Source of the DNA: Halorientalis regularis
Lineage (GTDB): Archaea > Halobacteriota > Halobacteria > Halobacteriales > Haloarculaceae
Assembly (NCBI RefSeq): GCF_023698535.1
Contig: NZ_JALJCL010000010.1
Span: forward strand, 1 to 64,000
Length of the DNA stretch: 64,000 nucleotides
Direction of reading: 5' to 3'
Under the pieces are notes generated by a model, which saw only the letters and a list, made by a program, of their open reading frames with translations, did not search any database and had not been told where the DNA came from. A program made the position numbers and the translations under genes. Every line of letters starts with the position of its first letter. Position 1 is the stretch's first letter. Of the stretch, positions 17,201-24,437 are shown one piece after another.

Positions 17201-18599
17201 TATCCGGTGCCGAGACGGCAGTGATCTCGTAGTCGTCGCCGTCGATCCCCGCGAGGATTCCAACGTCGAGGTCGAGGACCTCACGGGCACTCGCCAGCAC
17301 TCGCTGCAGGCGGGTGTCCGTCGTCAGGTCGCTGTCGGCCATCACGCGCTTGATCTCGCCCAGCGCGTCCCGCTCGCGTTCGAGTTGCGTTCGAGCCTCG
17401 CTCTGGTCGGTGACGTCTCGTGCCACCACGAGCACCTGCCGAACGTCGGCCGCCTCGAACGGCGTGAGCCGCACGTCGAAGGTCCGGTCCCCGGCCCGCG
17501 TCTCCAGGCCGATTCTGAGGTCGAAGTCGTACAGTCCCGTGAGCCCCCCGTCGGATTCGGTGGCGTTCCCCGAGAGCGTCCGGCTCACTGCCGTCCGAAA
17601 CTCCTCGACTGCCTCGGGGGTCGCCATTCCGTCGACGAGCGCCGCAAGCGACCGGTCCTCGAGGTCGGCGGGACTGTCCTGTCCCAGCAGTCGGGCGGCC
17701 GCCGAGTTCGCGAAGCGGACGTCGAGGTCCGCATCGACGGCGAAGACCACGTCGTGGACGTTCTGCAGGATTCGCTCCTGTCGCTGTAACTCCAGCCGGC
17801 GTTCACGCTGGCCGGTTATCTCGCGGGAGAACACCGTCAGTCCGTCATCGTCCGGGAACGCACGCACTTCGACCCAGTAATCGAAGGGGTCGCCGAGGTA
17901 CTGCTCGAACGACACTGGCTCGCCGGATTCCATCGCTGCCCGGTAGTTCGCTTCGAGCTCCGTCCCCAGGATCGTCGGGAACTCCTTCCAGAGGACGCCC
18001 CCGACGACGGCGTCGGGATCACAGTCGACCCGCGTCGCCATCCGTTCGTTCATGTACTCGATGCGCCACTCCGAGTCGACGGCGTAGATCGCGTCCGTCG
18101 TCCGTTCGATCGTCCGACGGAACCGGTCGGTGACTGCGTCGGCCCGCCGGCGTTGCCGAGCCGCGTCCACCAGCGTCTCGATACGCGCCGCGAGAATCTC
18201 GAACTCGTCCTGTTCGGACTGGATCGGGATGTAGTCCGAAACCCCCGCCTGTGTCGCCTGGCCCGCGATCCGCTCGCTCCCGCGACCGGTGAACAGGATC
18301 GTCGGAACGGCGTCGTCACACTCCTCTACCCGCTCGACGAGATCGATTCCACTCCCGTCGGCCAGCGAATACGCGGTGACCACACAGTCGACACCCTCGT
18401 CCAGTCGATCCAGCGCCGGCTCCAGGCCGTTTTCGAAGATGAGTTCCACACTGGGGGCGATCAGGTCGAGTTTCGTCCGCACGAGGTCGGCGAACGCCTC
18501 GTCGTCGTCCACGTAGAGAACGCGTATAGGCGGATCAGGCTCGTCGCTTAGCGTCGTCACGATTGATCGGTCTAGCAACCGCAGATAGATGAATCGCAC
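14250..18599 (-). CDS. Hybrid PAS/GAF sensor histidine kinase with degenerate receiver
   Basis: A 1,449-residue soluble sensor kinase. In order: a receiver-like domain (about 25-150), two PAS domains (160-405), GAF (415-560), four PAS domains (570-1060), GAF (1065-1205), HisKA with the phospho-accepting His in VVAHDLRNPLSV (about 1210-1275), and the HATPase domain with N box LFENLFRNSVEHG, G1 VEDDGVGIPPD and G2 GTGFGLSIV. There is no membrane segment, so it senses a cytosolic signal (redox, oxygen, light or small ligand). The receiver lacks its phospho-accepting Asp (DCVVTAYSL, where family members have VVSDYDM), and the conserved Lys is replaced (DYIPIQ). Start codons are GTG at 18599 or GTG at 18560; the shorter start begins 11 residues before the receiver and may be correct. 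No partner regulator is adjacent. Confidence 0.85.
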   Translation of the reverse strand: MRFIYLRLLDRSIVTTLSDEPDPPIRVLYVDDDEAFADLVRTKLDLIAPSVELIFENGLEPALDRLDEGVDCVVTAYSLADGSGIDLVERVEECDDAVPTILFTGRGSERIAGQATQAGVSDYIPIQSEQDEFEILAARIETLVDAARQRRRADAVTDRFRRTIERTTDAIYAVDSEWRIEYMNERMATRVDCDPDAVVGGVLWKEFPTILGTELEANYRAAMESGEPVSFEQYLGDPFDYWVEVRAFPDDDGLTVFSREITGQRERRLELQRQERILQNVHDVVFAVDADLDVRFANSAAARLLGQDSPADLEDRSLAALVDGMATPEAVEEFRTAVSRTLSGNATESDGGLTGLYDFDLRIGLETRAGDRTFDVRLTPFEAADVRQVLVVARDVTDQSEARTQLERERDALGEIKRVMADSDLTTDTRLQRVLASAREVLDLDVGILAGIDGDDYEITAVSAPDIPLSTGDEFDLGETFCDLVVDRGEPVSFTSSERGGVETHPAYEKQGMESYLGAPIAVDGSFYGTLNFSSPDARDRPFSAFETTLVRLLAQWIGTELSRRRSKELAEASRDRLRQIIDILPQLVFVKDASGEYLLANEPLAEAYGTSVDELEGATDAAFAASPDEVEQFQTDDLEVIESGEPKHIPEEPLTAADGERRIVETTKIPYEPIDADGDAVLGVATDITERKRRERELARYEALVESMDTGAVVVDSDGRLEYVNERIVEQSADSRAELEGRPVMPFAREVTSDASALDRFEAALDAALAGEDVPHDRVELEVEAATGDRTVEYLFSSFRHDDERKAAIVTRDITDRTERERELREIKERLDLAVTGANLGVWDWNVETGDVTFNDQWAEMLGYAPEEVEDHLDAWERRVHPDDLPEVEATLQRHLDGETDYYDAEHRMRTSDGDWMWIRDVGKVVERGDDGTPKRAVGIHIDIDERKASETSLEEERDMFAEGPAVVFKWRNEDGWPVEYVSDNVTETFGYSPEQLQSGTVPYSDLVHDDDLRRVVEEVEANSDDTTERFSHEPYRMVTADGEVKWVTDNTKIVREDGEITHYLGYLIDITERKRLERKLRALQRVAGDLATARSVEEIGAMAVDAATDILGLDLTGIWAYDERADALEPVAETEDARAVSGDSPRFTPGDSLAWRAFEAGELRTYDDASEIDGRYNDDTPIQSEILLPLGDHGLMSTGATAPREFTDKDVDLFRVLGAAVEAAMVRAEREHELRRQNERLDRFASVVAHDLRNPLSVAKGFREVVEETGDLSHLERVASAHDRIEHLIDDLLTLAKGESTVEDPERVALDAVATEAWGYVDTDQASLTVTDAVPTIHGDPGRVTQLFENLFRNSVEHGATSGDTETDLTITVGDLSGRDGFYVEDDGVGIPPDRRDEVLEHGVSYGEGGTGFGLSIVSDIASAHRWDVSLTEGPDGGARFEFETTP

Positions 18600-18694
18600 T
18601 CCTCATTCTACAGTATGATAACTCCGTGGTCCGTCGCCTGGCGACCGGGTAGGCGGCCGGCCGACGAGCGGTTGATTCGATATCGCGGCCGAGG

Positions 18695-18702
18695 GTTTAT
18701 TA
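18695..18702 (+). promoter_or_regulatory. TATA box of the phospholipase D-like gene
   Basis: GTTTATTA is centred 28 bases before a GTG codon at 18727, which supports GTG as a leaderless start for the downstream gene. Confidence 0.5.
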
Positions 18703-18726
18703 CCCAGACCGGGACCACCCGGGGGC

Positions 18727-20400
18727 GTGCCCCGATTCAGAGCGACGGTCGCCGTGTTCGTGCTTCTGGTGGCCGGATTCGGTCTCACCGTTGCGCCAGC
18801 GACCGGTTTCGCCGGGGGGCCGGAACAGGTAGCCAGCGTCGCTCCGGCACCGATCAACGAGACAGTACCCGTCGGGCTGACCGGTGTCTACCCCAATCCG
18901 GTTCCCGACGGCGACGACGGCGAGTTCGTGATCCTGAACGTCACGGCGACGACGCCGTTGGGGAACTACACGATCACGGACGGCGAGGATCGGGTCCGAC
19001 TCCCGAACCGGACCGTCGAGGGTCGGATCGCACTCACGACCGCGCCGAACCTGACGCGAAACCGGACGGACGCTCGAATCCTTGCCCTCGACCAGGGGTT
19101 AGCGCTCGCGAACAGCGGTGATTACGTCGCGCTCGCGCGCGACGGCGAACCAGTCGAAACGCTCCGGTACACCGACGCACCGGAAGGGGAGATTGCCACA
19201 CCGGGGCGCGACGGCATCCGCTGGCGACCGGTCGGCGCGACGGAATTCCCCGTCGTGGCCGTGCCGGGCGAGTCGACCCGAGCGTTCGTCCTCCCCGACG
19301 GCTCGGCAGTCCCGACCGAGACGCTCGCCGCCGCAGACGAGCGAATCCTGCTGGCGGGCTACACGCTCACCGCGGATCGAGTCGAGGGAGAACTCGTCGC
19401 AGCAACCCGCCGCGGCGTCGACGTCAGCGTCCTCGTCGACGGCAGTCCGGTGGGTGGCCTGTCGCAGCCGTCGGCCCGGACACTCGATCACCTGACAGAA
19501 CACGGAGTCGGGGTCACCGTCCTCCCGGGCGAACCTGCACGGTACGACTTCCACCACGCCAAATACGCGGTCGTCGACGGGCGAGGCCTGGTCACCACGG
19601 AGAACTGGAAGCCGGCCGGCACCGGCGGCCACGCCAGTCGCGGCTGGGGTGTCGTCGTCAGCGCCGACCGGATCGTCTCGGCGCTGGCAGCGACGTTCCA
19701 GGCCGACGCGAGCGGGCTGGATGCGGAGTCCTGGCGTCGGTATCGGGCGGGGAAGCGCTTCGAGCCGGCGGACGGCCCTCCAGCGAACGGAACCTTTCCG
19801 GAAAGGGTCGGCCCACGGCGGTTCCAGCCCGAGCGCGTCGAGTTACTGCGAGCGCCCGACAACGCCGAGCGGAGACTCCTGCGTCTGCTCCGGAACGCGG
19901 ACGAGACCATCCGTATCGAGCAGGTCTCCATCGGGAGCCGTCGCCAGCCGTTCCTTCGCGCGACCCTCGCGGCCGCACGGCGAGGCGTCGACGTGCGAAT
20001 CCTGCTCAGCGACGCCTGGTACGTCGAAGAAGAGAATCGAGCGCTGGTCGGGTGGCTAAACGAGCGGGCGGCCCGCGAGAACCTGCCCCTGTCAGCCCGG
20101 ATTGCCGACCCGAACGGCCGGTTCGAGAAGATCCACGCCAAGGGCGTGATCGTCGACGACGACCAGGTGCTGGTCGGTTCGCTCAACTGGAACAACAATT
20201 CCGCACGCGAAAACCGCGAGGTCGCGGTTCTGATCGAGGGCGAGGGCGTCGCCGGCTACTTCGCCGGCGTGTTCCAGGCGGACTGGCAGGGTGGCGACTG
20301 GCGGCTCCCGGCCAGTCTGCTACTCGTCGTGGCTCTGGCCGCGCTGGGGGCTGTACTGGTCGCACGCCGGTTCGAGTTCGAGACTCGTCCGGCGACGTGA
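18727..20400 (+). CDS. Membrane-anchored phospholipase D-like protein with lamin-tail-like domain
   Basis: A 557-residue exported protein. It has an N-terminal signal peptide (about 1-28), a beta-sandwich region resembling a lamin-tail (LTD) domain (about 48-150; VYPNPVPDGDDGEFVILNV), two phospholipase D/nuclease-type HKD motifs (HHAKYAVVDGRGLVTTEN near 276 and HAKGVIVDDDQVLVGSLN near 470), and one membrane helix near the C-terminus followed by a short basic cytoplasmic tail. Both His, both Lys and both Asp are present, so the enzyme should be active. Family members cleave phosphodiesters, either nucleic acid or phospholipid; the LTD plus PLD combination outside the cell suggests an extracellular nuclease, but this is inference. 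Start is GTG, supported by the TATA box. Confidence 0.8.
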   Translation: MPRFRATVAVFVLLVAGFGLTVAPATGFAGGPEQVASVAPAPINETVPVGLTGVYPNPVPDGDDGEFVILNVTATTPLGNYTITDGEDRVRLPNRTVEGRIALTTAPNLTRNRTDARILALDQGLALANSGDYVALARDGEPVETLRYTDAPEGEIATPGRDGIRWRPVGATEFPVVAVPGESTRAFVLPDGSAVPTETLAAADERILLAGYTLTADRVEGELVAATRRGVDVSVLVDGSPVGGLSQPSARTLDHLTEHGVGVTVLPGEPARYDFHHAKYAVVDGRGLVTTENWKPAGTGGHASRGWGVVVSADRIVSALAATFQADASGLDAESWRRYRAGKRFEPADGPPANGTFPERVGPRRFQPERVELLRAPDNAERRLLRLLRNADETIRIEQVSIGSRRQPFLRATLAAARRGVDVRILLSDAWYVEEENRALVGWLNERAARENLPLSARIADPNGRFEKIHAKGVIVDDDQVLVGSLNWNNNSARENREVAVLIEGEGVAGYFAGVFQADWQGGDWRLPASLLLVVALAALGAVLVARRFEFETRPAT

Positions 20401-21043
20401 GGGCAGTCCGTAAACTGCTATCCGCGATAGGAAATCAGAGACCCGTGGCGACAGCCGCCAGTTGCCGGAGTAACTCGCGCAGGTCGACGCCGAGGTCGTA
20501 CTTGGAAATTGCGATGGTGCGTGCGAGCCCTGCGGGACGGAATTCGACTCGGCGGTCACCTGCTGTTGCTGTGCGACGAGTTGGCGGTCGAATTCGACGA
20601 GTAGCTGGTGGAACCCGGGTGTCGTCGGCTGATTCGAGTGATCCGGGGCCGGGTGTGGCCTGTTTGTCGAGTCTGTGCCGCGGGCGGGGCTCGCTCGCCA
20701 CCTGTCGGGAGCTGTGGGTGACCGGTTGCAGTCGGTCGTGAGGGTGGAGCCCGTCCCTGCCCCGCGCGAGGACCCGGTCAGGTCGCTCACGTCCGTCGTC
20801 TTGCCCTCCGGCCCGACGGCGATCCAGGCGTTGATCAGTCGCTCTTTTTTCGATACATCCGCCCCGGTGTCGTCCTCGCTGTCGCTCATGGCCGTCGGTT
20901 CCGTCCGGCCACGTTTCGTTATGGGTCGCGTAGCCGGAGTAAGCCAGCCCGAACCGCCAGTAGCCGCTGGATGTGGCGTCTCGACCGTGCGTGAAAACGA
21001 GCAAGCCGTGCCCAATGCGGTGGGCCGGAACCGCGTGTGTCGG
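20401..21043. other. Gene-poor stretch with decayed coding sequence
   Basis: This 643-base gap separates the phospholipase D-like gene from the DHH gene. It holds the probable pseudogene at 20435-20889 (minus strand). I find nothing supportable in the remaining parts (20401-20434 and 20890-21043), nor any tRNA or terminal inverted repeat that would point to a mobile element. Confidence 0.5.
20435..20889 (-). pseudogene. Probable frameshifted remnant of a small HTH-like gene
   Basis: Reading leftwards from an ATG at 20889, the first 45 or so codons look genuine: MSDSEDDTGADVSKKERLIN and then WIAVGPEGKTTDVSDLTGSS, which resembles the start of a haloarchaeal helix-turn-helix protein. After that the frame becomes low-quality. 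A different frame ending at a TGA at 20435 finishes with ISKYDLGVDLRELLRQLAAV followed by ATGL, which has strongly G/C-biased third positions and looks like a real C-terminus. Near 20540-20560 coding character switches from the first frame to the second. This pattern fits a gene broken by at least one frameshift. A sequencing error or an unusual intact protein cannot be excluded. Confidence 0.4.
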
Positions 21044-22948
21044 TTATTCGTCGGGCCGCGTCGCGGCGAGGTCCTCGTCGAGTTCCGCGTCGGCCATCTT
21101 CTCGACCAGCGCCGCGATGACCGCCTCGCGCATCCCCTCGACGAACTTGATCGACCCGACGACGAGGTGGCCGCCGCCGGAGACGCCACCGCCGTCGATC
21201 TCGTCGACGAGTTCCTCGACCATCTCCGGGATGTCCAGCCGGACGCCGTCGGATCGGAGGACCGCGAAGTCCGGCCCGTAGCCGATGGTGATGACGGGAT
21301 CGCCCGTCGCCTCGACTTTCCGGTCGTGGATCTCGCCCGTCGTCTTCCCCGGTGCGGGGTAGGTGAAGCGGTGGGCGTAGTTCTCCACGTCGATCCGGTA
21401 GAGGTGGGCGTCGTTGTCCAGTCGCTCGTGTTCGACGTGGCTCATCGCGGCGTCGAGTTGCTTGTCCACGTCGCGTTCGGCCCGGGAGGCGAGGAAGTCG
21501 ACGAGTTCCTCGTGGCGCTCGCGGTCGTCACAGGCGACGTTCAGCGCGTCGTTGATGAGTTCGCGACCGTCGTTGTACTTCAGCCAGAAGGTCGCGTAGT
21601 CCAGCGCCTCGCCCACGTCCCGGAGGTCGGCCTCGGAATAGTTTTTTTCGGCGGCGAGATCGAGGTAGTCGTCCATCGCTTCAGCCTTCGAGCGGTCCGA
21701 GAGCCCGGCGACTGCGGGGACGTGTCGCAGTTCGTCGGTGAGCGACGGGTCGATCATCCGCGCGAGTTCGACCGACATCATGCCCGTCGTGATCCGGTAG
21801 TCCTCGTCGTGGAGGTAGGGATTGACGTGCTCGTCGACCAGCGGCCCGACGGCGTCGGGGTCCGGGTGGTGGTGATCGACGACGACGATGGGCACGTCGT
21901 AGTGGGCGAGGTTCCGGTAGGCTGGCGTGTCCTCTTCGGTCGACCCGTTGTCGAGCATCAGGAGGAGCGGGAGTTTCTGCCCGTGGCGCTTGCGATTCTC
22001 CAGCGCGAAGTTGAGGTCCCGGGTCACGTCCTCCATCTCGTAGAACGGCGCTTTGCTCGGGAGGCGTTTGAGCAGGTGTCGCGGCGCGTCGGGGTCGTGG
22101 TGGTGCTCACTGATGAACCGCTCCAGCGCCAACTGGAGGGGGACCGACGCACAGAGGCCGTCGCCGTCGGCGTGGTGACGCATTCGGATCGGCCGGCCTT
22201 CCAGCACCGCCTCGCGGAGTCGCCGGGCGACCCGTTCGAGGTCGGGCCGGAGTTTCTCGAAGGCCTCCCACTCGACCATCGGCTCGACGGCGTTGGGTTC
22301 GGCGTACTCGTCGAGCGCGTCGTCGAGCCGTTCGCGTGCCTCGTCGGCGGCCTCGCCCTCGTAGCGATCCAGGCTGTCGACCTCGATCTGGACGGCCGCT
22401 TCGCGCATCTCGACGCGGCCGGTGAGCCTGACCACGTCGTCGAGTTCGATCTCGGGGTAGGCCCGGACGCCCGCCTCCTCGAAGGCGGCACAGGGGACGA
22501 CGCCGGACTCGTCGCGGACGTGGAAGATGGTCGGGCCGCCGGTCTGTTTGATCTGGACGACCTCGCCGTCGAGGGTGACCGTCGATCCGACGGCGTCTTC
22601 GAGGTCGGCGACGGCGACGGACTCACCGGCGTCGACGCGCTCGGTCTCGTAGTCGGCGAGTTCGACTTCATCGAAGCTCACGTCGCCGTCCTCGCGGACC
22701 TCCGAGAGTTCGACGAGCAACTCGTCGCCCACGTCGTAGTCGCCGAGCAGGTTCGACTCGTGAACGAGGCCGGAGAGGCCCTCGGTAAGGTCCACGAACA
22801 CGCCGTAGGCCACGACGCCGTTGACCGTCGCCCGGTAGTACTCGCCGCGTTCGACGTCGTCGAGCGAACAGCCGTCAGCGAGGTCGTAAACCGTAGGAAC
22901 CCCGTCGGCGGAGACCTCCGCCCCGTCATCGGGAGTCTGTGGAGACAT
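21044..22948 (-). CDS. S1/OB-fold DHH-family phosphoesterase (RecJ-like)
   Basis: A 634-residue protein with an S1-type RNA/ssDNA-binding domain (about 25-100; GEYYRATVNGVVAYGVFVDL), an OB-fold (about 120-195), a DHH catalytic domain with motif I HHADGDGLCAS (near 253), LLLMLDNGSTEED (near 325) and the DHH motif VVDHHHPD (near 360), and a C-terminal DHHA1 domain with SGGGH (near 600). The metal-binding residues are intact, so it is likely an active single-strand-specific 5'-3' nuclease or nanoRNase. The S1 domain suggests RNA or mixed substrates. It is transcribed divergently from the JAMM protease gene; a TATA box sits 28 bases before the ATG. It contrasts with the degenerate relative at 5967-7115. 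Confidence 0.85.
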   Translation of the reverse strand: MSPQTPDDGAEVSADGVPTVYDLADGCSLDDVERGEYYRATVNGVVAYGVFVDLTEGLSGLVHESNLLGDYDVGDELLVELSEVREDGDVSFDEVELADYETERVDAGESVAVADLEDAVGSTVTLDGEVVQIKQTGGPTIFHVRDESGVVPCAAFEEAGVRAYPEIELDDVVRLTGRVEMREAAVQIEVDSLDRYEGEAADEARERLDDALDEYAEPNAVEPMVEWEAFEKLRPDLERVARRLREAVLEGRPIRMRHHADGDGLCASVPLQLALERFISEHHHDPDAPRHLLKRLPSKAPFYEMEDVTRDLNFALENRKRHGQKLPLLLMLDNGSTEEDTPAYRNLAHYDVPIVVVDHHHPDPDAVGPLVDEHVNPYLHDEDYRITTGMMSVELARMIDPSLTDELRHVPAVAGLSDRSKAEAMDDYLDLAAEKNYSEADLRDVGEALDYATFWLKYNDGRELINDALNVACDDRERHEELVDFLASRAERDVDKQLDAAMSHVEHERLDNDAHLYRIDVENYAHRFTYPAPGKTTGEIHDRKVEATGDPVITIGYGPDFAVLRSDGVRLDIPEMVEELVDEIDGGGVSGGGHLVVGSIKFVEGMREAVIAALVEKMADAELDEDLAATRPDE

Positions 22949-22972
22949 TTGACTTGGGTTCGGCGCTCGCGT

Positions 22973-22980
22973 GTTTTAAC
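22973..22980 (-). promoter_or_regulatory. TATA box of the DHH gene
   Basis: On the minus strand the element reads GTTAAAAC, centred about 28 bases before the ATG at 22948, so the DHH transcript is probably leaderless. Confidence 0.5.
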
Positions 22981-23022
22981 CTTTGGAAACGCTGACGAGT
23001 CGGTGCCGGCACATCCGGAACC

Positions 23023-23029
23023 CTTAGAA
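23023..23029 (+). promoter_or_regulatory. TATA box of the JAMM-ribL operon
   Basis: CTTAGAA is centred 27 bases before the ATG at 23053. It faces the divergent DHH promoter some 45 bases away, so the two may share regulation. Confidence 0.45.
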
Positions 23030-23052
23030 GGTAACCGACCCGAGATGGATAC

Positions 23053-23559
23053 ATGCGGCTGTTCCGGTCGGGCGAAATCCTCGGAATCGCCGAGGATGCC
23101 CTGGAGTTCGCGCTGGAAGCATCCGAGGACGCACACCCCAACGAATACATGGGGTTGCTCCGGGGCGAACGCGCCCAGAAAGTCGGCCTGGACCGCGAGG
23201 GAACCGTCATCACGGACGTGCTCGTGATCCCGGGCACCGAGTCCAATCCCGTCAGCGCCACTGTCAAGACGAACATGATCCCGAACGACATGCGCGCGGC
23301 CGGGTCGGTCCACTCACACCCCAACGGCGTCCTCCGCCCGAGCGACGCCGACCTTCAGACGTTCAACAAGGGCAAAGTCCACATCATCGTCGGCGCGCCC
23401 TACGGCGAGACCGACTGGCAGGCCTTCGATCAGGAGGGCGAACCACGGAAACTCGACGTGCTCGACATCGACCTCCCCGAGGAGGAGTTCTTCGATTTCA
23501 CCCAGGCCGACATCGACGCCGAGTTGCGCGACGAGGAGTTCGACGGGGGCGTCCGATGA
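23053..23559 (+). CDS. JAMM/MPN+ metalloprotease (desampylase-like)
   Basis: A 168-residue protein with a complete JAMM zinc site: Glu31 ([10 protein letters not shown]), then His87-x-His89-x7-Ser97-x2-Asp100 ([17 protein letters not shown]). Haloarchaeal JAMM proteins of this kind (HvJAMM1 in Haloferax) remove ubiquitin-like SAMP proteins from conjugates, and may also release SAMPs used as sulfur carriers. The length and single-domain form match desampylases. Leaderless ATG with a TATA box at 23023. The stop overlaps the ATG of ribL by 4 bases, so the two are co-translated, although a functional tie between desampylation and FAD synthesis is not established. Confidence 0.82.
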   Translation: MRLFRSGEILGIAEDALEFALEASEDAHPNEYMGLLRGERAQKVGLDREGTVITDVLVIPGTESNPVSATVKTNMIPNDMRAAGSVHSHPNGVLRPSDADLQTFNKGKVHIIVGAPYGETDWQAFDQEGEPRKLDVLDIDLPEEEFFDFTQADIDAELRDEEFDGGVR

Positions 23560-23987
23560 CGACCGTCGTCGCCCAGGGCACCTTCGACATCCTCCATCCC
23601 GGCCACGTCCACTACCTCGAAGAAGCCGCCGGGATGGGCGACGAACTCCACGTCATCGTCGCCCGACGGGAGAACGTCACCCACAAGGACCCGCCGATCC
23701 TCTCGAACCGCCAGCGACGGGCCATGGTGGCAGCACTGGACGCCGTGGACGAGGGTCACGTCGGCCACCCCGAGGACTTCTTCGTCCCGATCCGTGAGAT
23801 CGACCCCGACGTAATCGCGCTGGGCTACGACCAGCATCACGACGAGGAGCAACTCGCCGGAGCACTCGACGAAGCGGGTCTGGACTGCCGGGTCGAACGA
23901 GCGTCGGGTCGCGAACAGGTCCACGAGGACGAACTGTTGTCGACGGGGAAGATCATCGACCGGATCTGCCGGGAGCGCTGTGACTGA
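23556..23987 (+). CDS. ribL: Archaeal FAD synthase RibL
   Basis: A 143-residue nucleotidyltransferase with GTFD (8-11) and HPGH (14-17) motifs of the cytidylyltransferase fold. Archaeal RibL adenylates FMN with ATP to give FAD, in place of the bacterial bifunctional RibF. The C-terminus carries two cysteines (ICRERC), a feature I recall for Methanocaldococcus RibL. It overlaps the JAMM gene by 4 bases. RibH, for an earlier step of the pathway, lies about 1.6 kb downstream on the other strand. A glycerol-phosphate cytidylyltransferase is the main alternative, but length and context favour RibL. Confidence 0.8.
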   Translation: MTTVVAQGTFDILHPGHVHYLEEAAGMGDELHVIVARRENVTHKDPPILSNRQRRAMVAALDAVDEGHVGHPEDFFVPIREIDPDVIALGYDQHHDEEQLAGALDEAGLDCRVERASGREQVHEDELLSTGKIIDRICRERCD

Positions 23988-23989
23988 CC

Positions 23990-24370
23990 TCAGTACGTCC
24001 AGTAGTCGACCGACCCGATCTCGATCCGGACCCCGGTGTTTTCCTGCCAGGCGTCCTCCTCGGCCCCGTACTTCTCGTTGAGTCGTTGCGTGATCCGCTC
24101 GCTCTCCGATTTGATCACATCCGCCGTCCCGCGGACAGTCATACCCCACTGCGGGTCACCGTCCTCGGCCTTCTGGATCGAGAGGGCGACTGCGGGATTG
24201 TGGCGGATGTTTTCGAGTTTCTCGCCGGTCGTCGCGATCTCGATCAGCCCGTCGCGGTAGAGATACCACAGCGGCGCGGCGTGAGGCCGCCCGTCCCGGC
24301 AGGTCGCGAGGTGGGCGACGAGCGGTTCGCTGGTGAGGAGGTCCTCGGCCTCGTCTGGGACGCTGGCCAT
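23990..24370 (-). CDS. Pyridoxamine 5'-phosphate oxidase-family protein
   Basis: A 126-residue split-barrel flavin-binding protein (PNPOx-like or F420/FMN-dependent). The segment VAHLATCRDGRPHAAPLWYL is the family's N-terminal strand pair, followed by KLENIRHNPAVALSIQ and WGMTVRGTADVI. Members bind FMN, F420 or heme and reduce varied substrates; the exact substrate cannot be read here. The ATG at 24370 is taken as the start; another start eight codons upstream is possible. It converges with ribL, leaving two bases between stop codons. Confidence 0.75.
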   Translation of the reverse strand: MASVPDEAEDLLTSEPLVAHLATCRDGRPHAAPLWYLYRDGLIEIATTGEKLENIRHNPAVALSIQKAEDGDPQWGMTVRGTADVIKSESERITQRLNEKYGAEEDAWQENTGVRIEIGSVDYWTY

Positions 24371-24437
24371 ACCACGGATTCGAAGTCCAGTCACCTGAAT
24401 CTGGTTCCGGCAGAAACCGACTCCCTGGACCCGAGTA

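Noticed and set aside
15408-17789. Plus-strand open frame of 793 codons
   Set aside because: It mirrors the sensor kinase in another frame. The kinase has clear PAS, GAF and ATPase motifs, whereas this frame has none.
20675-23227. Plus-strand open frame of 850 codons
   Set aside because: It is antisense to the DHH gene (21044-22948) and runs through its promoter into another frame of the JAMM gene.
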